Assembly: GCA_964017235.1 (NCBI GenBank)
Contig: OZ024931.1
Coordinates: 21,800,189-21,864,188, forward strand
Reading direction: 5' to 3'
DNA length: 64,000 nucleotides
Source: Sabellastarte sp. h YS-2021
Lineage: Eukaryota > Annelida > Polychaeta > Sabellida > Sabellidae
Numbering within the stretch: position 1 is the first letter of the stretch; each line of letters starts with the position of its first letter. Below, piece after piece: positions 56,760 through 64,000 of this stretch. The position numbers and the translations under genes are program-made. The notes below the pieces were generated by a model. The model searched no databases. It was not told the DNA's origin and saw nothing but the letters and a program-made list of their open reading frames with translations.

Positions 56760-59700
56760 AAAAAAAAATAGAGAAGAAAAACAAAAAAAGAAAAAAAAAG
56801 ATCCCGAGATCTTGGTCAAGTTGTGTGAATTTTAAAAAGAAGCTCGAACTGCAACCAACATGTTGTCTTGTCATTCATGCCGTATTAACTGGTTTGCCTT
56901 GAATGACCCACTACACACCTTCCCTATCTTTTTCTTTATAGTGTTCTCTCCTGTCACCTTTCGTGTTAAACATATACAAAATGTTTGTGAAAAATAAGAA
57001 AAAACTTCTAGAGACATGTTCTGGATCGAGATCTAATTCACATAATTCATCTAAGCCATGGACAGACCCCACCTTGTGTAAAAATATGAACTAGATTTGA
57101 TGTATAGTTCGGAGTCTATGTACGTGAATAGACAGATAGACCAGTTTACAAAGGGGGTGAGGTATTGATAACAATAAATCCAGCATTTGGTAGATTAGGA
57201 TCACTGATAGTGAAAATGCTGTTCTTCCAGCTGTATTTTGAGTGGTCATGTGCCAATTCCTTGTAGAAATTATATTATCGCCCATCAAAAAACAGTCATG
57301 TTTAAAAATAACGTTACTATTTATTTATATATTGCTTATCGTGTTGAGACTAATTGTACTTTCTGCTTGTGTCATTATTAATTTTTTATTTAAAAGAATG
57401 AAAACAAAGTAAAAAAAACACAAAAGGATTTTGTGTTACATTAATTTCTAACACTTGTAGAAGTGCAGAGTAAGAAATTTCTTGATGCAGGTATTCTGTA
57501 TTTGGGAAAAGAAATTTGTAATCTAAGTTATAGTTTAAATTACAACAAAACGTCAGGCTAATCTGTTTGAGGCAGAATTTGAATGGCACGAGAGAGTCAT
57601 TATGTACCAAAGCATTTTATGAGCGCACAATGATCTTTGCCATCAAGAGTACATTGTAAACTAACATAATAGTTGATATGAGTACATTGTAGCGAGAAAT
57701 ACCTCTTCCGTTAGAAATTAGCGTTTGCTTGAGGGCATTATTGTTAAAGTTTCTGAAATATAACTCGAGTTTCAATACTCTCACAATATTTTGACCCAAA
57801 GTGCACAAAAACAAGAAAATGTGCTTTGAGAAATTATCGTCAAAGTGCAAGTAAATTAAGTTTAAAAGGTATGAATGGACTATTTTTGCGGCAAAATGAA
57901 ATTCATGGGAGTTTTATGAGTTATATGGTCTGAAGCTCTTTACAATGAAGGTGTGGCAGACTCAGTCTAAAATTAAGGTTAAGATTTCACATGTGTTATA
58001 TTTTAACACATTGGAAGCCAAAACCGAAATTAGAGTTCTGCATTACCAGAAACCTAAGTTCAGTGAGTCCAACGGGCAGGGTTCAATTAATCCACGCCTA
58101 CAGAGGTGATTCTAAGCTAGTTTTCCATTCTATTGGTCATGGAAGACTCGGACATTTTGGATGACGTCATTTCCTTTTACAGATTCCACCAAGACCTAAA
58201 AACCGTCCGTATGATTCAGAAATACACCAGGCCTCATGTCCACCTACATTCTCATTCTACACTGTCTAAAATGTTTGAGAACAGAAATTCCTAGAATAGA
58301 AACTGAAAGATTATAAAAATTTTCAAAGAATAGAAATTTTTAAATTCCTGGAGTAATATTTATGGGGAAACTGTATGAAAGATATATGTTTATATCAGTT
58401 CATTTTTGTTTTAAATTCTTAGCAATATTTCTTATTCTTTAGAATTTTTTCCAAGAGTATTATGAGGATAAGAATATCTAAAGACTAAGAATTGGGGGTA
58501 AATATAGGCCCAATATATAAAATGACCCAAGATGGATATAACAGTATATTTATACTTCTCCCCCACTGCTGTTTATTCAATGCCACACACTTTTCTTTCC
58601 CCCTATACACTCCATCCCCTAAATCTATTAAAAAAGACATACATCTGTTTGCAGAATACATTGAGAAATCTATCAGTCGACCTTAACCACGGAAATGAAG
58701 TGTTGAGGTTTGAAAAGCTTCCAGCAGAGTATCCTATTTCATGAGGCCACTACACAGCTGAATAGGGGGCAGAGGATTTAATGGCTGCCTCTCACTTGTG
58801 GTTTCTAAAACCCCCGGGGGTCAGTATATACCTGGTATTTCTTTGCCCCTATGGAAGAGAAATGGCCCTGCACCTTCACAGGTAGCCTTACCAATTGCAA
58901 GAAACATTATAAAAAAAAAATAATAATAATCACAACTTATTTTGTAAAAAAATGTTGCAAAACTAATAACTTTTATATCTTAATGTTAAACAAAGGAATC
59001 TGGCCAAGACTGCTCCTTGATAAACACATCCTGTATATTTTAATACAAACTCCGCTCCCAACTTTGTAACCACTTGGTGCCTGTTAGTAATTGTTCTTAA
59101 ACTTTTAGGATTATATTCTGTATCTAAGCATTTCCTATTCTTGGTTGTAAGAAAATAGAGAATTAGAGTAAACAATCGAAATTATAGAACTCTTTTACAT
59201 ATTATTGCTTCATCGAAAGTCCCCCGGTCCCAATTTCCAAGGATTACAACTTAAAACCTATTCCTGACTGTTCAATGCATAAAGATAAGTTACAGCAACA
59301 AGCCTCGATTAGTCTTGTGTGTTATTCGGCGCTCTCCAATGATTTTTATTTTTGTAACACTCTACAGATAAGTCATAGTTATCTAAAGATCACTCATAGA
59401 TGATCTAAAAGACTGATCGTGACAACTTGGGACAGAAATATTAATCAGAAACATATCTTTAACATGTATAAAAATCTCATGCCTGGCCTCAATCGCCTCC
59501 ATTGTGCTCCTGAACTTTGTGAATCAAACGATACGTAACACGACCTCCTTGATTTTACCCCAAAGTGTAAACTTTGTGTGGTTTATTGGCAAATTCACAA
59601 ACGTGGGACGTGGGTATAAAACAACACATGAATTGGTCACATTGGCATTGTACTGCCTTACTGGTGCACAAATTCCTATAAAGTGACTATCCTAAATATT

Positions 59701-59850
59701 GTGAACCTTTTCTTAAACCTGGACACAGTTTGTACAATACTTGTACAAGTTAAGTGGGTGGTGTGATGTCTGATGTGCGACACATTGTCTAATGTATAAG
59801 TATATTAAGCATTTGACCTCAGCTTAATATAATGATCCGAGTGATATCTG
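56760..59850. other. Intergenic, no gene seen
   Basis: No coding structure. A-rich tracts lie at 56757-56800. The rest is unique AT-rich sequence as far as can be judged from one window. Confidence 0.45.
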
Positions 59851-59854
59851 GCCA

Positions 59855-60035
59855 ACAATGTACATTCAGCTACTCCCCTCTCCTTGTTCAGAAAGAAGCT
59901 AAAAACTTATCCCTTTGCAAAAATTTACCCACCCTAGTTTTTGTGAATGTTTGTTTCTCCCAGTGTTTTTACCTTAGATTCTGTCTTTAGATAGAGATTA
60001 AGCACTATAAAAGTACCATTAGAATCAAAATTGGC
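59855..60035 (+). mobile_element. LINE 3' end fragment
   Basis: CTCCTTGTTCAGAAAGAAGC and AAAAACTTATCCC (the [10 protein letters not shown] region, frame-broken) are followed by the tail AGAGATTAAGCACTATAAAAG. Confidence 0.78.
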
Positions 60036-60039
60036 CACG

Positions 60040-61860
60040 GTTTGTCTCCACAGTAGACAAAACCAGTCGACAATTCGACTATCATACCATGGCAGGTTTT
60101 ATCGAACTGGGCCCAACTTTTAAGATAGCCAGATTTGCAAAGGGTGTGATTTGACCGTCACTGTTTAAAATGATTATGATTGTTTCTTTGGTATAATCGT
60201 TTATTTCAGAGACAGTTAGCATTTAAAGGTGATAATTTTTCTTTGACTCAGTAGCCTACATGATTGATTTACAGTTTCACAGAATGGATCACTTTGGAAT
60301 TTACTTGATTATATCTGTGATAATATTGGTTTCCATGGTGATAAAAATTGACATATTTTCCATGATAGTTTTGCATCAGCCCCGATGAACATCATCAGAA
60401 CTACATGGGACAAGATCAGGTGATGGAGTCGGCATATCATCTTAGTCGAGTATGTGAGTGTGTGTGATTAAATATCATTTAGTTCATTTTTAAAATTACC
60501 ACACTTATTTAGTTTACAGTGCTTCAGTTGTAATTTTCACCACCTATCCAAGTTCTCATTGCTATGATACCCTCCTCCCCCACAATATTTACATAGCGAC
60601 ATTCCAGGTGGTTCAAATTGCATTTGTTCCAACTATTCAAGTTATTGCTGCCCGTCACAACTTGGCAACGTTCCTCAATTTGGTACAAAACAAGACTACT
60701 AATCCTCGATTTGTTGTCATGGGCAACACTCCTGTATTTACGTGAGTTTAAAATACTATATAAGGTGAGAACAAAGGATATAAATGGACTTTTTGAGGAA
60801 TTTCTGGACCCAACTTTTCAACTTTTGTGAGAAGTTGTTGATCTGATCAGAAGCAAAATTGGCATTATTGGACCCTACAAAGCATTGTAAAGCTGCATTA
60901 ATTTGACTTTATTCTGGGTAAAGTCTGTTTATAACTTACGCTTGTGTTATTACAGTTTTAAGTCCTTGGCAATCCATGTCATTACACACATAACAAACAC
61001 ACTAAGAATTTTGTGCCCAAGTTTTTGCCAAACTATGACTGGGAGCAGTAGTATAAATGAATTGAGTCCAGTTCTAATGTCCTTTACTTAATACCCCTGT
61101 TCCAGTATGACAAGTTTGCCTCCTGGCTGCCCTGATTTTGTAGTGTCAAGAACAATATTATTGATGCTATTTCATAGTTCACACCTGTCAATGCTGGAGT
61201 CACAAGCTACCACCAGACAGTGTTATTTTTACTTTTTTTTTCTTGTTTAATCTGCCTCATATTTGGGTAGGGCATTTTCATTATACTTTGGGTTACCTCA
61301 TATTTGGGGTCTACGTCTTTCGTGGGCTTCAGCATTATTTGCAAAGCAATTTGCCTTACGGGTGGCTTTTTTCAACTGTTCAAAATACCCGTTATGACCC
61401 TTGATGAACTCTACTTAAAATATATACAAGCTTGAGTGGTGGAGAGAGCAGGATAAATATTAAGAGCGGCTCGTTCTCATGCACTAGCCGGATATAATGA
61501 TCCCTTTTTTTGGAGCCACAAGGGCAAAGTTGTCAAGTCAAAAGCAGATACGTACAGAAACCATAGTAATGAAAGGTGTGACAGGGCCTTATTACTTATC
61601 TCTACACTTATGAAAAAAAGTCGGACATGTAATTGCAGTGACTGTACACACTCCCTGAAAATATGAAACATGTTTAAATACCTTTTTTTCAGTGAGCATT
61701 TGTGCCCTGAGTATTCATAACTATACATTATCATAAGGCGGCCATGATTCACATTGCTACTCCTAATGTTTATAGTGTTACCACTTATTTTTTCCTCACT
61801 ATGATCTATCCAGTTCACTTTTTTTTTTGCAAATATGAACCCAAGCGAGTTTTGCTCCAC
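60040..61860. other. Intergenic, no gene seen
   Basis: No coding structure or confirmed repeat. Confidence 0.4.
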
Positions 61861-61884
61861 AAGAAGAGTTGTTCTAATTTTAAT

Positions 61885-62215
61885 ATGACTTTTATAGCAC
61901 TTAATCTCCATCAAAGGACGGACTCTAAGGTACAAAAATAGAAAACAAAGAATCCAAACAATTATAGTTCAGGGACATAAAAATGGGAGAGAAACAGTCA
62001 GAAGAATACGATAAACCTAGAGTAGGTAGGCTTTAATGAAGACACAAGCTTTGAGATTCTTCCTAAAAGATAGAAGAGATGTGACAGAGGAAATATCATC
62101 CTGAAACTCATTCCATAACTTGAGAGCATCATAGGCAAAACTATAAAGCCTAATTGCTTTGTTTGACATATGAATGGAAGGAATAAACTGTGGCACCTTA
62201 ACAACTTTGCCATCC
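61885..62215 (-). mobile_element. LINE 3' end fragment, inverted
   Basis: On the reverse strand, GKVVKVPQFIPSIHMSNKAI, FAYDALKLWNEFQDD and LLSFRKNLKACVF are followed by the tail GGAGATTAAGTGCTATAAAAG. The KVPQFIPSIH block matches VPQYIPSVH in the copy at 51155, so the two belong to one LINE family. Confidence 0.85.
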
Positions 62216-62559
62216 GTCTGACTACCCGTAGTTATAAATGCTAAACTTATCTATTCAGTCTGGACAAATTACATGACTTTATCAGCTTCCCCTCCCTTTA
62301 TTGACTGGATCTTCTTTAACAGCACCTGAGTTTAAAACCAGTTAGGTCTTACAAAAACTTCTGAACATGGAACAACTGTATAAGCCTCTTAGTTCAGAGC
62401 TCCTTCGATTTCTCAGTTGAACAAGGTATGGACAAGAGACAGGTGGATATTTTGCCGAGTTTGCAGAAAGGGAAAATATATGTTAAACATCAGTCCCAAA
62501 TTGTAAACTTTATTGGCTCAAATCTGACCACATCAACCTGTATGTAGGTGAAGTTATAT

Positions 62560-62715
62560 AAGAGAGTGCCCTCTGCTGTGATGGTCAAAGTTAGGGATTT
62601 TACCATTCATAGCCAAGGCCATTTTGGGACAGGCCATCATCTAACTCACTTTGGGGTGGCAGTCATTGATACCAAACTTGCTAACCACTAGGTCACTGAA
62701 GGCCTATCGATTGCT
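62560..62715 (-). repeat. tRNA-derived SINE copy, inverted
   Basis: On the reverse strand GTGACCTAGTGGTTAGCAAG is a good tRNA A box, GGTATCAATGAC a weak B box, and the tail GGCCTGTCCCAAAATGGCCT with TTGGCTATGAATGGTAAAAT matches the copy at 21548. Confidence 0.75.
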
Positions 62716-64000
62716 AATGGAATCTGCCATTACTATTACTATTACATTACTATTTTATCCTGAAACATTTGTCTCCCTTTTTAAATGTACATCTTATAGA
62801 TGAGGGCAGTTGCATGCATATAGGTTTTCGGTCACAAACGTTAAGCCATAATGAAATCTGACTCGCGGCAATAAATCCTGATACAGACCTTTTAGAAATC
62901 TTATATTCTGCAAATAGAAGGTGTTAAAGTATTATTAAAAAGAATACTCAGTACACACATAATGGATAACCCACACCCTCTCGGTATTATAGTACATGTA
63001 CACCATGTCATATAGTCTGACAACTGTTTACTGAACACCAGTTGATCTGTGATTTATATCACACACTGTTTTTGTCTCCTTGCAAGAATGTCTTTGATGT
63101 AGTTTGAGGTGACAGTGATACACTTTGTACACCAAACCTCTGCGAGTGACACAATGTCCACACATAAATCACACGGACCATTTCAACTTGCAGGAAATGT
63201 ATCTGTTTATATTTCGGGTTTCAAGCCACTTTCAACACTGTACATGTAGTTGGAAGGGCAAAGGAAACCAGTACATACAGTTCATTCAAGGTTCTGTACT
63301 GTAAACTGCTGACCAACGGCAAGCAACTACTGTTGGGATGCATCTGAATTTTCCTGGCTTCTGGAGGGAAATTTTTGGCATTTTCTACCCTGATCCAATA
63401 TGACTTAAAAGCTCTGACCTGTCAGTCCATGGATATGTAACCAGGTCTTACAATACAAGGGTATTATCTATTGGGCCACTATCACATAGAGATTTATGTC
63501 CCATTGTGACAGCGTCACATGTATGATTTTAACTGTTTGTCCCAACACACACAAACAGCATCTAAATCAACTGTTGTGTATATAGAACATTATTATATAT
63601 AACATGCTCTGATATCACACTGATTGTCAGGCTGGGAACTTATAAATTCAAATTAAAAATGCGTACATATTAATATGCACCTGTGATAATATACCAATTA
63701 TTCAGACTATAATAACCATAATTGGTTAATTTTTCGTCCTTTATAATGAGAATTAGACTCATTTTAAACTAATCCCCCTAAGAGTCATAAAATGGCGGCT
63801 CTGGGCGGATGGCATTTTTGTACCTCAGGACAAAAGGGGATTTGTTTCTCAGCCTCTGATGAGAAAAGTAATTGAGCTTTTCGAAATATTAACACACACT
63901 GCTGTTAATATAAGGCAGTTTTGACAATGGTGTGGTGTATATTGTCTAGTTCAATTGCATTTTATTCAGGTCTTACAATACATTCAGATGTGAGCCCTCT
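62716..64000. other. Intergenic, no gene seen
   Basis: No gene. Around 63255-63315, CCAGTACATACAG and GGCAAGCAACTAC resemble 56245-56305 (CAGTACATACTTG, GGTAAGCAGCTAC), perhaps a short dispersed repeat. Confidence 0.4.

Noticed and set aside
61477-61935. 152-codon reverse-strand ORF
   Set aside because: It runs through the LINE 3' tail into unrelated flank and has no domain; probably chance.

Overview
This is a eukaryotic nuclear window: AT-rich, intron-bearing and repeat-dense. The mix of DIRS-like tyrosine-recombinase retrotransposons, truncated LINEs, an L1/Tx1-like LINE, Harbinger and hAT relics, 5S-derived SINEs and several ~150-bp tandem repeats suggests a marine invertebrate, most likely a lophotrochozoan and plausibly a bivalve mollusc. 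The phylum is inferred; no marker gene fixes it.

Only two host genes are supported, both on the + strand. The first is the 3' end of an ADAP-like (centaurin-alpha) gene: exons 9760-9894 and 17382-17633 encode a PH domain and the stop codon. The second is a complete five-exon stearoyl-CoA (delta-9 acyl-CoA) desaturase gene, 48944-54900, encoding 341 residues with all three histidine boxes and a TATA-like promoter. Everything else is mobile, repetitive or unassigned.

1-7080: a decayed DIRS-like element (DIRS-A) whose left end lies outside the window, split by a 1-kb TIR transposon. 7081-9545: tandem repeats of 154 bp and 147 bp, then a dispersed repeat containing a hAT-like MITE. 9545-9894: a 36-bp minisatellite that runs into the splice acceptor of the penultimate ADAP exon. 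9991-17088: a second DIRS-like element (DIRS-B) inside the last ADAP intron, with inverted termini and an internal complementary region. 17155-22000: a 5S-derived SINE, the last ADAP exon and its 3' flank. 22000-36000: repeats, a piggyBac-like MITE, Harbinger nuclease and MADF relics, and a 5'-truncated LINE. 40670-45301: an L1/Tx1-like LINE with target-site duplication. 46670-48210: a ~189-bp tandem repeat split by a hAT-like insertion. 48860-54900: the desaturase gene, whose last acceptor is copied in a minisatellite. 54900-64000: flank with a TA-flanked MITE, a second 5S-SINE, LINE 3' ends and a tRNA-type SINE.

The two host genes have no evident functional link. The most informative part is the nested transposition record: insertion order can be read from target duplications and from a paralogous empty site, and two minisatellites have spread up to or across splice acceptors.
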